Origin: CAVOJV01 sp963696325
Lineage (GTDB): Bacteria; Pseudomonadota; Gammaproteobacteria; Competibacterales; Competibacteraceae
Assembly: GCA_963696325.1 (NCBI GenBank)
Contig: CAVOJV010000006.1
Coordinates: 1-64,000 of the forward strand
Length of the DNA stretch: 64,000 bases
Reading direction: 5' to 3'
Under the pieces are notes generated by a model. It had not been told where the DNA came from. It did no database searches and saw only the letters and a program-made list of their open reading frames with translations. How positions within the stretch are numbered: position 1 is the stretch's first letter; every line of letters starts with the position of its first letter. Of the stretch, positions 24,965 through 34,609 are shown in pieces. The translations under genes and the position numbers were made by a program.

Positions 24965-25777
24965 ATGCAAACAGTAGCCGGGAAATCCGCGAGAACCGCT
25001 AAGGCTAGCCTGTCCATTGCGGCGCTGGCCTTGCTGCTGGTGGGGTTGGCGGCGCCCTCCGGAGCGAGCGCCGATGAGGCAGACGCCAGGAAGCTGCTCA
25101 AGACCATGTCCGATTACCTGGCGGCGCAGAAGGCTATCTCGTTCCAATACGATACCAACCTTGAGATCGTCACCAAAGACAAGCAGAAGCTCGCGCTAGC
25201 CAGTTCGGGAAAGCTCACCCTCAACCGGCCCGACAAGATCCGCGCCACGCGCACCGGCGGGTTTGCGGATGTCGAGTTTCTTTTTGACGGGAAAACACTG
25301 ACGCTGCTCGGCAAGACGGCGAACCTCTATGGTCAGCTCGAAGTGCCCGGCACGATCGATCATCTGATCGACGAGCTGAGGGAGAAACACGGGAGGCCCG
25401 TGCCTGGCGCCGACTTGCTGCTGTCGAATGTCTACGATGAGCTCATGCCTGCCGTGGTCAACGTAAAGGACCTTGGCAGCGGCGTGATCGGCGGCGTCGA
25501 ATGCGATCACCTCGCTTTTCGAACCAAAGAAGTCGACTGGCAGATCTGGATTGCGCAGGGAAGCCGTCCCTATCCTTGCCGCTATGTCATCACCAGCAAG
25601 CAGGTGGCGCAGGCACCGCAATACAGCGTCACAATCAGAGATTGGCAAACCGGCGCCGAGGTGGGGGCAGGGGATTTCAGCTTTACCAATACAACGGGGG
25701 CCAAAAAGATGGATCTGAAAGATCTCCCCAACATGGATGAATTGCCGAACATCTTTGCGGTAGGAGGTAAAAAATGA
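24965..25777 (+). CDS. DUF2092 exported protein
   Basis: A 270-aa protein from ATG 24965 with a signal peptide (LSIAALALLLVGLAAPSGAS-A). The mature part, starting DARKLLKTMSDYLAAQKAISF, with GKLTLNRPDKIRATRTGGF and DVEFLFDGKTLTLLGK, matches DUF2092, a periplasmic LolA/LolB-like fold family that may handle lipids. The stop overlaps the start of the next gene (ATGA), so both are probably translated together. Confidence 0.85.
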   Translation: MQTVAGKSARTAKASLSIAALALLLVGLAAPSGASADEADARKLLKTMSDYLAAQKAISFQYDTNLEIVTKDKQKLALASSGKLTLNRPDKIRATRTGGFADVEFLFDGKTLTLLGKTANLYGQLEVPGTIDHLIDELREKHGRPVPGADLLLSNVYDELMPAVVNVKDLGSGVIGGVECDHLAFRTKEVDWQIWIAQGSRPYPCRYVITSKQVAQAPQYSVTIRDWQTGAEVGAGDFSFTNTTGAKKMDLKDLPNMDELPNIFAVGGKK

Positions 25778-25986
25778 CTTTGTCTAAGCGATTCATGATT
25801 GTCTTGATGGCCGGGATCATCGTCCCTTGCGGACTCGAACTTGGAGAGCGGCTCGCGATCCCCGGGGTAAAAAGCCTCGTCCCGTCTGCCGAGGCGGTAG
25901 TGGGACGTCCGCTAACGCCGGTGAGCGTTGCCGGGGTGGCGCGGCGCACGACCCGGCGCTGCGTGGCTGGCGTCTATAACTGTTAG
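25774..25986 (+). CDS. Small exported protein coupled to the DUF2092 gene
   Basis: A 70-aa protein overlapping the upstream stop by 4 nt. The N-terminal signal or anchor (FMIVLMAGIIVPCGLEL) is followed by VGRPLTPVSVAGVARRTTRR and a Cys near the end. It has no named family. Tight coupling suggests it works with the DUF2092 protein in the envelope. Confidence 0.65.
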   Translation: MTLSKRFMIVLMAGIIVPCGLELGERLAIPGVKSLVPSAEAVVGRPLTPVSVAGVARRTTRRCVAGVYNC

Positions 25987-25989
25987 GGA

Positions 25990-26465
25990 TCGCCCGCGCT
26001 GGGAGGGGTTGCCCCGCTTCCTTGGCGACAGATCAACGCCGGTTTCAGAGGGTGTCCGTCGTCAGCTAAATTGAGACGGGCGTGGGCGTGATTTATCAGT
26101 TCCAGGGCAATGCGCGCCTTAGTTATGCCGGTGGCCTCCAAGCGACGAACTTCGGCCTGCCGTTGCATCGCTATCGGGCTTCCGACCCAGCTATTTGCCG
26201 ACGGCCGGGCCTTTCGCGATGCTTTCTAGCTGCCGTTCCAACATCATTTCCCGTTCGAACCGCGCAATATTGCCGAGCATGGTGAGCATCAGCTTGCCGG
26301 TTGGCGTTCGGGTGTCCATTCCCAGATTTAAGGATGCGCATTCCGGCCTGCTTCTGGTCCATGGCCTGGCTGATCGCCATAAGTTCCGTGACCGAGCGGG
26401 CGAGCCGATCGATCTTGGTCACCACAAGCACACCGCCCTCGCGGATAAATTTAGCGGGGAGCGGC
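25990..26465 (-). pseudogene. Serine recombinase (Tn3-type resolvase) relic
   Basis: Fragments in different minus-strand frames line up with a resolvase: KFIREGGVLVVTKIDRLARS and VTELMAISQAMD of the catalytic domain, then a GKLMLTMLG...FEREMMLERQ segment, and a C-terminal RQAEVRRLEATGITKARIA (HTH). The N-terminal catalytic serine region is missing, and frameshifts separate the parts. Confidence 0.75.
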
Positions 26466-26641
26466 TTCACGACTCCGACCTCGCCTTCCTGGAAGAAGTC
26501 TTTGCGGATACCCGCCAGGTCAAACCCTTCCTGGATGGATACCCCCAGTACCACGAATTGGCGGCACGCATGGTGAATCTCTACAAGGAGATTACGGATA
26601 AGGCGCTGGAGAACGAAAAGCGTCACCAGCCAGGTAAGTGA
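26459..26641 (+). pseudogene. C-terminal fragment of an unrecognised protein
   Basis: The frame reads ERLHDSDLAFLEEVFADTRQ, then VKPFLDGYPQYHELAARMVN, and ends HQPGK-stop. It starts at the junction with the resolvase relic on the opposite strand, so only the tail remains. It has no known family. Confidence 0.35.
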
Positions 26642-26642
26642 T

Positions 26643-26757
26643 CCAAGGCCCAGGCGGCCGACCCGGATCCCGCATTCTCGCCACGGATCCGGGCGGGACT
26701 GCCGGGGCAGCGGTAGACGCAGAGGCGGGTCAGTAGTCACAGCAACAAACACGGGCA
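26643..26757 (+). repeat. 115-bp repeat, copy 1 (relic of a DUF4105 gene 3' end)
   Basis: About 85-90% identical to 29108-29222, which spans the last codons and downstream region of the DUF4105 gene. Copy 1 is out of any gene and suggests an earlier duplication of the 26.8-29.2 kb module. Confidence 0.7.
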
Positions 26758-26843
26758 TCTACAACCAGAAAGGGAGGAAAACACAGCGCAGTTGAGCGTT
26801 AGCGTCCTTCACCACTCACTCTAAAGGTTATGAGATCGATGCC

Positions 26844-28145
26844 ATGTTGCTGAAACATCCCCTTATCCCGCTTTGCCTGGCCCTACCCCTGCTGGGCGGT
26901 TGCGCCAGTATAGCCAGGGGTGTCACGGAAGGGATCATGGCCAGCCGCGACAAGGAAAGCCAACCGGACACTGGGGTCTGCGCGATCCGCGGGCCAGCCT
27001 TTGAAGGCATCGCGCCCGCCCTGGACCAGCAGGCCACCGCTCCCGACCGGACCACCAAGGTGCTGATGGTCCATGGGATTGGTAAACATCTGCCCGGCTA
27101 TTCCGGCCGTCTGCAGGACAAGCTGACCGCTGCCCTGGGCCTGGAGGTCGTCCAGGAACAGTACAAGGAATTCACCCTGTCACCGCCACTACCCCGCCCG
27201 GACCTGAACCTGGGCGATCAGCCTCTGGGTACTTTGCGCGTCAACCGCTATACCAACCAGAGCGGCTCGCGGGAACTGCTGTTCTACGAACTCACCTGGT
27301 CGACGATTACTGATCCAACCAAGGACATCATTGCTTACGACACGACCAGCGAGTACGCTTACCACCGGGCCGCGCTGAACAGCGCCGCCAAGGAATTCAT
27401 TGACAGTCATATTCCCGACCCGCTGATCTATACCGGTGATACTCACCAGAAAATCCTGGTTGCCGTAGGTCAGTCCCTGTGCTGGATGACCAGCGGAGAC
27501 TGGAACGCCCTGCCCACTGGCGGCCAGCAGCGCTGTAATGCCCTGGAGGGCGACAAAGCGCGCCAGGTCCAGGAGGACAACCTGGTCATCATCACCCACA
27601 GTCTCGGCAGCCGGATTGCGCTCGATGCCTTGCAAGCTATCGCTGCCTCAGCGTTTGCGCAGCAGCTCGGGCAACAGCGCCATCCTCTGGCAGGAGCCTT
27701 ACAGGATAAAGCGATTCCGGTGTACATGCTGGCCAATCAGTTACCGCTGTTACAGCTTGGCTTCGTCAAGCCGCAGATCACTGGCCAGAGCGACCGCTAC
27801 TGCCAGGCCGGCGGCGACCGCTACAACCAGCGGATGTTCCGGCAGATACGCATCGTTGCCTTCAGCGACCCCAATGATCTCCTCAGTTACGCGATTCCGC
27901 CGCGGTTTGCGGAGGAATATATCGATTCCCGGCTGTGTCCTCAGGTCGTCAATGTCACGGTAAATGTGGCGCCGGTCACTGCCCTGCCGTTTATCGGAAC
28001 GACTTTCGCCAGCCCCTTGACCGCGCACAACGACTATGAGGCGGACGAGCGGGTGATTGGCCTGATCACCCACGGTATTGGCACGGTTAAGACAGCGCCG
28101 GCGGTCGCCACCCGCTGCCAGTGGGTGGAGACCCGGCGTGATTAG
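26844..28145 (+). CDS. Lipoprotein with an alpha/beta hydrolase fold
   Basis: A 433-aa protein beginning MLLKHPLIPLCLALPLLGGC, a lipobox that predicts lipid attachment at Cys20. The body has VLMVHGIGKH near the start of the fold and the nucleophile elbow IITHSLGSRIALDAL (about residue 250), as in lipases and esterases. The substrate is unknown. It is followed 37 bp later by the DUF4105 membrane protein; the two may act together in the envelope. Confidence 0.75.
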   Translation: MLLKHPLIPLCLALPLLGGCASIARGVTEGIMASRDKESQPDTGVCAIRGPAFEGIAPALDQQATAPDRTTKVLMVHGIGKHLPGYSGRLQDKLTAALGLEVVQEQYKEFTLSPPLPRPDLNLGDQPLGTLRVNRYTNQSGSRELLFYELTWSTITDPTKDIIAYDTTSEYAYHRAALNSAAKEFIDSHIPDPLIYTGDTHQKILVAVGQSLCWMTSGDWNALPTGGQQRCNALEGDKARQVQEDNLVIITHSLGSRIALDALQAIAASAFAQQLGQQRHPLAGALQDKAIPVYMLANQLPLLQLGFVKPQITGQSDRYCQAGGDRYNQRMFRQIRIVAFSDPNDLLSYAIPPRFAEEYIDSRLCPQVVNVTVNVAPVTALPFIGTTFASPLTAHNDYEADERVIGLITHGIGTVKTAPAVATRCQWVETRRD

Positions 28146-28182
28146 TCTGGCGTTGCTTCGGCCCGGCCGGGAGTCTTGACGA

Positions 28183-29181
28183 ATGGCCGCGCGTTGGGGC
28201 GGCGCTGCCGTAAAGCTGCTGCTGTGGCCGCTACTGCTGGGCGGGATCGGCTGGGGCGCCTTGGCGCTGTGGTTCGATGGCCCGGCGGAGCGCTGGCTGG
28301 CCGGTTCGCTGGCCGCCGGCCTGGTGGCGGTGTGCCTGACTCTGCTGATCGTGGTGCGGCCGGTCCGGCGGGCTCAGCTGGCCGTGCTGATGGTATTCCT
28401 GGCCGTGCTTGCCTGGTGGCTGCAGCTCACCCCCCGCAACGACCGTGACTGGTCTCCGGACGTCGCCCAGCTCACTACGGCCACCCTCGATGGCCAGCAC
28501 CTGACCATCCACAACCTGCGCAATTTCGACTACCGTAGCGAGACTGACTACACCCCACGCTGGGAGACCCGGATGTTTGACCTCGATCAGTTGCAGGGCG
28601 TTGATCTGTTTCTGTCGTTCTGGGGACCCACGCTGATCGCCCATACCATCGCCAGCTGGGCGTTTGCGGATGGCTCGCAGCTCGCCATCTCGATCGAGAC
28701 GCGCAAGGAAAAGGGCGAGTCGTACTCGGCCAGCCACGGTTTCTTCCGCCAATACGAACTCTACTATGTGGTGGCCGACGAACGCGACGTCATTCGCGTG
28801 CGCACCAATGTCCGCGGCGAACGGGTCTACCTGTATCGCATCAGGATGCCGGTGGCACAAGCGCGGGCGATCCTGCTGGATTATCTGGCGGAAGTGAACC
28901 GGCTGGCCGAGCGGCCACGCTGGTACAATGCCCTCACCCACAACTGCACGACGGTTATCCGCCACCACGTCCAGAGCGTCTCACCCGGTAACCCCTGGAA
29001 CTGGCGAATCCTCGCCAATGGCTATCTCGACGAACTCGGTTATGAGCGGGGCACGATCGACACCAGCCTGCCGTTCCCGGAGCTGCGAGCGCGCAGCGAG
29101 ATCACCGCCAAGGCCCAGGCGGCCGACCAGGATCCCGCATTCTCGCCACGGATCCGGGAGGGGCTGCCGGGGCAGCGGTAG
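28183..29181 (+). CDS. DUF4105 membrane protein
   Basis: A 332-aa protein with three N-terminal membrane segments (LLLWPLLLGGIGWGALALWF, LAAGLVAVCLTLLIVVRPV, LAVLMVFLAVLAWWLQL). A periplasmic domain contains HNLRNFDYRSETDYTPRWE, GHFLSFWGP-like LFLSFWGPTLIAHTI and YNALTHNCTTVIRHH. The conserved Cys/His in THNCTT and the His in AHTI recall papain-type lipid-handling enzymes, as proposed for DUF4105. The function is not established. Confidence 0.8.
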   Translation: MAARWGGAAVKLLLWPLLLGGIGWGALALWFDGPAERWLAGSLAAGLVAVCLTLLIVVRPVRRAQLAVLMVFLAVLAWWLQLTPRNDRDWSPDVAQLTTATLDGQHLTIHNLRNFDYRSETDYTPRWETRMFDLDQLQGVDLFLSFWGPTLIAHTIASWAFADGSQLAISIETRKEKGESYSASHGFFRQYELYYVVADERDVIRVRTNVRGERVYLYRIRMPVAQARAILLDYLAEVNRLAERPRWYNALTHNCTTVIRHHVQSVSPGNPWNWRILANGYLDELGYERGTIDTSLPFPELRARSEITAKAQAADQDPAFSPRIREGLPGQR

Positions 29182-29222
29182 ACGCAGAGGCGGGGCAGTG
29201 ATCACAGCGACGAGCAGGGGCA
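29108..29222 (+). repeat. 115-bp repeat, copy 2 (end of the DUF4105 gene)
   Basis: Counterpart of 26643-26757, covering the coding end (AKAQAADQDPAFSPRIREG) and the downstream spacer. Confidence 0.7.
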
Positions 29223-29247
29223 GCCATAACCAGCAAGGGAGCAACCC

Positions 29248-29970
29248 ATGTCGAAACCAGGTAATCTAAGCAGGCGGGCTGCAACTCGCCCTGGGGCTGC
29301 CGATGCTGGTGCTGCTGGGGGCCTGTGCGAGCATCGGGGCCGGCTCCGTGAACCGGGATCGCCTGGATTACGCGGAAGCGCTCGCCAGCTCCTGGAAGGA
29401 GCAGATGCTGCTCAATATCGTGAAACTGCGCTACGCCGACACGCCGACGTTTCTCGAGGTCTCGTCGGTGATCAGCTCCTACCAGTTGCAGAGCCAGGTG
29501 AGCCTTGCGGGCACCGTCTCGTCCGGCTTGACCCCCAATCTTCCGGACACCGTGGGACGGGGCGCCACCGTGGGAGCGACCGGCCTCTACACCGATAGAC
29601 CCACCATCTCCTACACGCCGCTGCAAGGGGATAAGTTCACCCGCAAGCCTGCTGCGGCCGATTGCGCCGGCGGCGGTGTTCCAGCTGGTGCAGGCCGGCT
29701 ACCCGATAGATCTGATCTTTCAGCTGGCGGTGCGCGCGATCAATGGTATCTACAACCGCTCCAACCGCCCGCTGGGGAGCCGGGAGGCCGACCCGGAGTT
29801 CTACCCGCTGCTCGATGCGCTGCGCCGCCAGCAGTTGTCGGAAGCGATCGGCTTTCGGCTTGAAAAACACGGCCCCGAGGAAACGTCGCTCATCACGATC
29901 CGCGGCGACAAGGTCACCCCGGCTTGGGTGCCATGCAAATCCAGCATCAGCCGCAAAAATCACCTTAGAG
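29248..29970 (+). pseudogene. Lipoprotein gene with two frameshifts, truncated
   Basis: An ATG at 29248 (MSKPGNLSRR) is one base out of frame with the lipoprotein signal LQLALGLPMLVLLGAC. The mature part (LASSWKEQMLLNIVKLRYAD, TPTFLEVSSVISSYQLQSQ) runs to about 29645, where one base shifts the frame again before VFQLVQAGYPIDLIFQLAVR and AINGIYNRSN. The tail is lost near 29950, where it meets the oppositely oriented gene at 29965. Either the gene is decaying or sequencing errors hit GC-rich tracts. Confidence 0.65.
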
Positions 29971-30996
29971 GAAACGACGCGCCTCCTCGAAAAAGTCCGG
30001 CTGCGGCAGGAGTTCGTTACTGGGAAACCGGATGAACAACGCGGTGAGCCGGCGGTCTTTACCGAGCACGATCTCCTCGAATGTCAAGGTGTTCGCAACC
30101 CGGGGCGAATCGGGGGACACCTTGATGTTCATGTGGTCCAGGGTGAGCGAGACCGGTTCCAGCCGCAGATATTTTTCGGGTTCACGCAGCGTGGCGGCGA
30201 CTTTCTCGAGGTGTTTATCGATGGTGGCCGCATCGGCAAAAAGCTGGCCCAGTTCGGTTTCAACGTCCTGAAGTTGCTGTTCGATGGCGTCAAAGTCGGG
30301 TTGGTCCGCGGTTGCCGGTTCCGTCAGTGATGCCAAGCCCAGCTTGGCGGTCTTCAGGATGCCGGCCTTTTTCTGGAGCAGGTGCCGCTGTTGCTGTTGC
30401 AGTTGCGCCCGTTGGACGCGGCTGGAAATCAGGCGCTGCAGTGCGACTTCGATCAGGTAATCGAACCCCCGCCTCATGAGTTCCCGGCGGGTGTCCGGCT
30501 CGTTATCGGTGAGGCAGACCAGCCGGTGGTTACTGAAGTTGACGGAGGTTTGGGGCACGTCCCGCCGGAGGATTTCCCCCTCAAGATCGATCCCGAGCAC
30601 GGCCTTTTCGATCCGCTCCGCCCCGAGAGCGGCGTACAACTCCGTGGGCAAGGCGTCATGGGGCTGTCTCAGGTAGTTCCGTGTCCTGTCGCTGAAACTC
30701 AAGACCTCCCGCAGATGCTCGGGCGAGGCGAACAGGGCCCGCAACCGGGGATCGGCCAGGTAATTGTGACTGTTGGCCTCAATGGCGGGCGGCAGGGTAT
30801 TGACGAACGCCACCACGAAGTCGATCGCGTGCTCCACCGCATCCCACAGCTTGCGGCGGTAATGGCTCAACGTCCGCAAGCGGGGATCGGTGTCATCCAC
30901 CACCCTCTCAATCGCTGCCAGGATCAAGGCTTTGTCGAATTTACTGGCTTGGCTTGAGGTTGCGGTGAAGATGGAGTGCAGGAAGCGGAATACCAT
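29965..30996 (-). CDS. Hypothetical protein with coiled coil, 343 aa
   Basis: The start is ATG 30996 (MVFRFLHSIFTAT) with AAGGAG 9 nt upstream. The protein is soluble and mainly helical. Residues about 210-290 form a Gln-rich coiled coil (RAQLQQQQRHLLQKKAGILK and DFDAIEQQLQDVETELGQLF). I see no catalytic motif and no family I can name. It faces the decayed lipoprotein gene tail-to-tail. Confidence 0.7.
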   Translation of the reverse strand: MVFRFLHSIFTATSSQASKFDKALILAAIERVVDDTDPRLRTLSHYRRKLWDAVEHAIDFVVAFVNTLPPAIEANSHNYLADPRLRALFASPEHLREVLSFSDRTRNYLRQPHDALPTELYAALGAERIEKAVLGIDLEGEILRRDVPQTSVNFSNHRLVCLTDNEPDTRRELMRRGFDYLIEVALQRLISSRVQRAQLQQQQRHLLQKKAGILKTAKLGLASLTEPATADQPDFDAIEQQLQDVETELGQLFADAATIDKHLEKVAATLREPEKYLRLEPVSLTLDHMNIKVSPDSPRVANTLTFEEIVLGKDRRLTALFIRFPSNELLPQPDFFEEARRFL

Positions 30997-31188
30997 GGCT
31001 GTTCTCCTTATTCCCTCGTCGGCGTTGACAATCCAACTGAAAGTATGGAACAAAAACGCGCGCAAACTAGGGTGAGATCGATGGCACGCTCAATCATTTT
31101 CGCTGCGGCGTCTTCTTAGCCTCAAGACACACGCAGGATGATTGAGTGAATTCTAGTTCTGCATTAGCGCGCCCGACGGACGGAAATT

Positions 31189-32286
31189 GACGGGTAAGGG
31201 GACGGAGGTTACCGTAGCCCCCTCCCCAAAGAACTGATCGGGTGAGTTTCCCCATAATCAGCTCAGGCCGTTCAAACGCCCGGTGCCGGACGCGGTTTGG
31301 TAACCTCTAAGCCAGGGCTATGGACTTGACGGTGGCAATGAGGATGAGGCAGTACCCGGTTATTCGCCATATCGCTGCCGCCGTAGGATCGTCGCACGAG
31401 CTGATGGTTATGCCATCCTGTGAGCTTGGTGACCCTCTGTCGGCAGATCGGGCAGAGTCCATCTTGTTGTCGCCATAGGTACAGCAGTTGTCGTCGACCC
31501 TTGAGGTCGTTGGCCATTTTGACACCGAGTCGATGTTCCAAGTACATCTCCCAGGCGGGGTCATAGGGATTGGCTTGACCTCTAATTTTGAGGTGGCGTT
31601 TGATGGCCACCTCGGCCGCATAGAACAGCTGAACCGGATAGTTGTTACCGTCCCAGCGCAGGGTTTCGCCACCGAATGTCCAGAGTCGTTGAGCAACGGG
31701 TCGAAAGTATTTGGCGTTAACCCATTGCCGCGATTGGTTCGGATGTCGGCGGCGAGCCCATCGCCAGAGTGCTCGGAAGATCGCGTGGTCTACCTTTACA
31801 GAGCGGCCTTCGCTTTTTCCATCCTCCCTTACCCGACGCCCCATGGGCTTGCCTTGCGGCTCGCTGTCCCCAACCGGGAGAGCGCCGGACTTACCACGTT
31901 TCGCAGCGGTGCCACTCCCTAAAAGAGTTAGGTTCTACCTATCCGCCGGAGGCCTCGTGTTCTGCGCTGGGTGACTTGACAACACGCCAGCCCTACCTCT
32001 TGCCTTTTGGCCCAAGCCTGTCAGGCTCTTTGGCTTGTTCAACTTAACGACGGTTACGGCAGTTTGCATGTGCTAACCCTACCTGCTGACCCTAGTTCCC
32101 GACCCCCTTGAGCCTCGGAGTCGCAGCTTCGCCTCGCGGCTTTGCTACCCAAGTTGCCTCGGAGGCCACATTGTCTCCTGGGCTTCATACCCCGCCGTTA
32201 CCAGCGGCGCATGCCAGGATAGGGTACCGGTGGCAGAACACCGGGAGTTGTTCCCTCTCAAACACCCATGCAACTTAGTGTCGCAC
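31189..32286 (-). mobile_element. Group II intron, internally deleted
   Basis: Minus strand 5' end GTGCGACACTAAG (32286). The 3' end CTTACCCGTC (31189) follows a domain V-like hairpin (GGCCTGAGCTGAT...ATCAGTTCTT). Only the last third of the reverse transcriptase remains (31272-31844). The upstream flank is the transposase fragment at 32309-32490. The 3' boundary is set by analogy with the intron at 9442-13385. Confidence 0.75.
31272..31844 (-). pseudogene. Group II intron maturase, C-terminal part with HNH domain
   Basis: The frame contains VDHAIFRALWRWARRRHPNQ, AEVAIKRHLKIRGQANPYDP and the HNH endonuclease end LCPICRQRVTKLTGWHNHQL, then NNRVLPHPHCHRQVHSPGL. This matches the tail of intron-encoded reverse transcriptases. 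The polymerase domain with YADD is absent. Confidence 0.85.
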
Positions 32287-32308
32287 GTCAGGATAGTTGT
32301 CGCCTTTT

Positions 32309-32490
32309 TCATTTACGCTGTGAGCTCGCTGGTGAAGGCTCGGTCACCTCAGCACTGGGGTTGAGCCAGACTTCGGTGATGGGTTGCCAGTTACGGAGAG
32401 CGCCTGACCAACGTTCCGGATGGCGGGCTTGGGCCTGTTCATAGAGCGCCTGGCGCTGGGCCAGAATAGCCTCAGAACGCCTGATCTCTA
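32309..32490 (-). pseudogene. C-terminal fragment of an IS3-like (rve) transposase
   Basis: The frame EIRRSEAILAQRQALYEQAQ, then ARHPERWSGALRNWQPI and TEVWLNP, ending at TGA 32309-32311, matches the tail seen in many integrase-core transposases (…RHPERF…W-x-N-P). Nothing upstream continues it. Confidence 0.65.
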
Positions 32491-32942
32491 CGATTTTACG
32501 AAGATCCTAATTTCAGAATCAGTTGGAGATTGGTTCGGGGAAACAGGGTTTCCGTCGCTTTCAACTCATCGCATCGTTTCTGGATCGCCGCGTCTGCACT
32601 GGCGTTCGCCAAATGATGCAGGCGCACCGTCAGCGTTCCCGCTTCGAGGTCGGGGAAAATATCGGCCTCGGTCCGATACAGCGCCTGCAACAGGCTGCGC
32701 GCCTCATCGGGATGGGACAGGGATTCGCGCAATAGATTGGCCATCGCGGTTTCCGCCGGATAAGCAATCATTTTGATCGTGTCGATCAGCTGTTGGCTCT
32801 GCGTGCTCAGTTGTTTAAACCGCTCAGCTTCCGGTAATTCCTCCATCGTGAAGTGTTTGGGCTTGGCCTTGCGCGCCGCTTTGGCGGTTTGCACTTGATT
32901 CCTCAGGAGATCGATCTCCTCTTGGAGGGCGGCCTTTTTTTT

Positions 32943-34609
32943 CTAGGATAGCAAACTGGCTAGAGGGTCTAAGGGTGTATCCCTATTGGAACGCGAGCGG
33001 GGGAGAGACGCCATGGCCAGGATCACACCACGGCCACCACCGACGCAAGCGCTGGCGCTAAGCTGCCTGAACCAGCGCTGCCCGGCGTGTGGGGGACCAC
33101 TCTGGTTTGCCTATGAGAACAATCGTACGGTCACGACTCTGGATGCGGTGATTGCGGTCACCTTGCAGATCCGGCGCTGCGTGAATCCGGCCTGCGGGTT
33201 TTACCACCGGCCGTACCGACCGGAACTGGAGGGGCGGCTGGCGCTGCCGCATCACGAGTTTGGCCTGGACGTAATTGCCTGGGTGGGGGCCTGTCGGTAC
33301 CAGGACCATGACACGGTGACCGAGATTTATCAGGCGCTCACCGGACGGGGCGTAGCGATTGCGCCGCGGACCGTGAATCATCTGCTGGCGCGCTATGAGG
33401 AATTGGTGAGCGTGGTGCTGGCGACGCCGACGCAGCGGGCGGGCTTGCGCCAGCAGGGCCGGCTGATCCTGGCGGTGGATGGCTTGCAACCGGACAAGGG
33501 GCATGAAGTCCTGTGGGTGGTGCGGGAGGTGCTGTCGGGCAACATCCTGCTGGCTCGCAGCCTGCTGGCATCGGGTCGCGACGAGCTGAGCGCGCTGCTG
33601 CGGGCGGCGGTGGCGGGGTTGGAAGACCTCCCGGTGGTGGGGGTGATCAGCGACGGCCAGCTGGCGTTACGGCAGGCGGTCGCCGACGTCTTTCCCAACA
33701 TCCCGCATCAGCTCTGTCAGTTTCATTATCTGCGGGAAGCCGGTCGGCCGATTTGGGAAGCGGATCGGCACGCGCAGAAGGAATTGCGCAAGCGGGTGCG
33801 CGGGGTACGCATGATCGAGCGGGCGGTGGAGGACCGCACCGACCCGCCGGCTGAGATCATCCGCGGTTACTGCGCGGCAGTCCGGGGCGCCCTCGGCGAG
33901 AGCGGCCATCCCCCGCTCGACGCCGGAGGACTCCAACTCCAGCAGCGCTTGTCCGCCATTACCGCCAGCCTCGACCGGGTGGCGCAAAAAGGGGGGGCCT
34001 GCCACCCCTCAGCCGCCTGCAACAAGCCCTCCAGCGGGGGTTAGACGCGACCGCGCCGCTCTGGCCGGAGGTGGTCATCGGGCAGGGTTGGCTCGCGGAG
34101 GCGGCCCAGATCCTGGCCAATCCCGACGGCGCGGATCGTGCCACGGTCGAGGCCCGCTATGCCGTGCTGCTCGCCGATATTCAGGAGGAGGCTGCCCCCT
34201 CGGTGAGCTTGCAGGTGCTGGCGGCCCAGTTTATCAAAGTGACCGCCAGCTATGGCTCGCTGGTGTTCACCTGCTACGACGTGGCCGGTTTACCCCGCAC
34301 CAATAACGATTTGGAGCAGTTGTTTGGGAGCTTGCGCCATCAACTGCGCCGCGCCACCGGACAAAAAAATGCCCCGGCCAGTTGGTGGTGTGCGGCGCCA
34401 CCCGCTTGCCGGCGGCGGTAGCGAGTCAGACTCACTGCTTTACGGCCGAAGAACTGGCCTCCGCCGATCTCCAGCAGTGGCGGATCACGCGCGCCCGCCT
34501 GGCACAACGCCGCCTGCCCCGCGTCTTGGGCCGGCGGTTTCGGCAGGATCCAGACGCCTATCTGCAGGCGTTGGAAGAACGCCTGATCAAGCTAAGTTTG
34601 CCACCCTAG
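32943..34609 (+). mobile_element. 1667-bp insertion sequence in a poly-A/T run
   Basis: Ends CTAGGATAGCAAACT (32943) and AGTTTGCCACCCTAG (34609) are inverted repeats with two mismatches. The left flank is T8 and the right flank T9, so the target duplication is a poly-T of about 8 bp. A single transposase-like gene fills it. I cannot assign the IS family. Confidence 0.75.
32986..34609 (+). pseudogene. DDE transposase of the 1667-bp IS, two homopolymer frameshifts
   Basis: The first frame has two zinc knuckles (CLNQRCPACGGPLWF, RRCVNPACGFYHRPY) and a likely DDE core (RLILAVDGLQPDKGHEVLWV, LPVVGVISDGQLALRQAVAD, HQLCQFHYLREA). It shifts at A5G7 (about 33988-33999) into a second frame (SLVFTCYDVAGLPRTNNDLE, with a likely catalytic Glu in NNDLEQLF). 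It shifts again at A7 (about 34365-34371) into a third frame ending LEERLIKLSLPP. Two shifts, both in homopolymers, mean either decay, unusual recoding or sequencing error. Confidence 0.7.
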
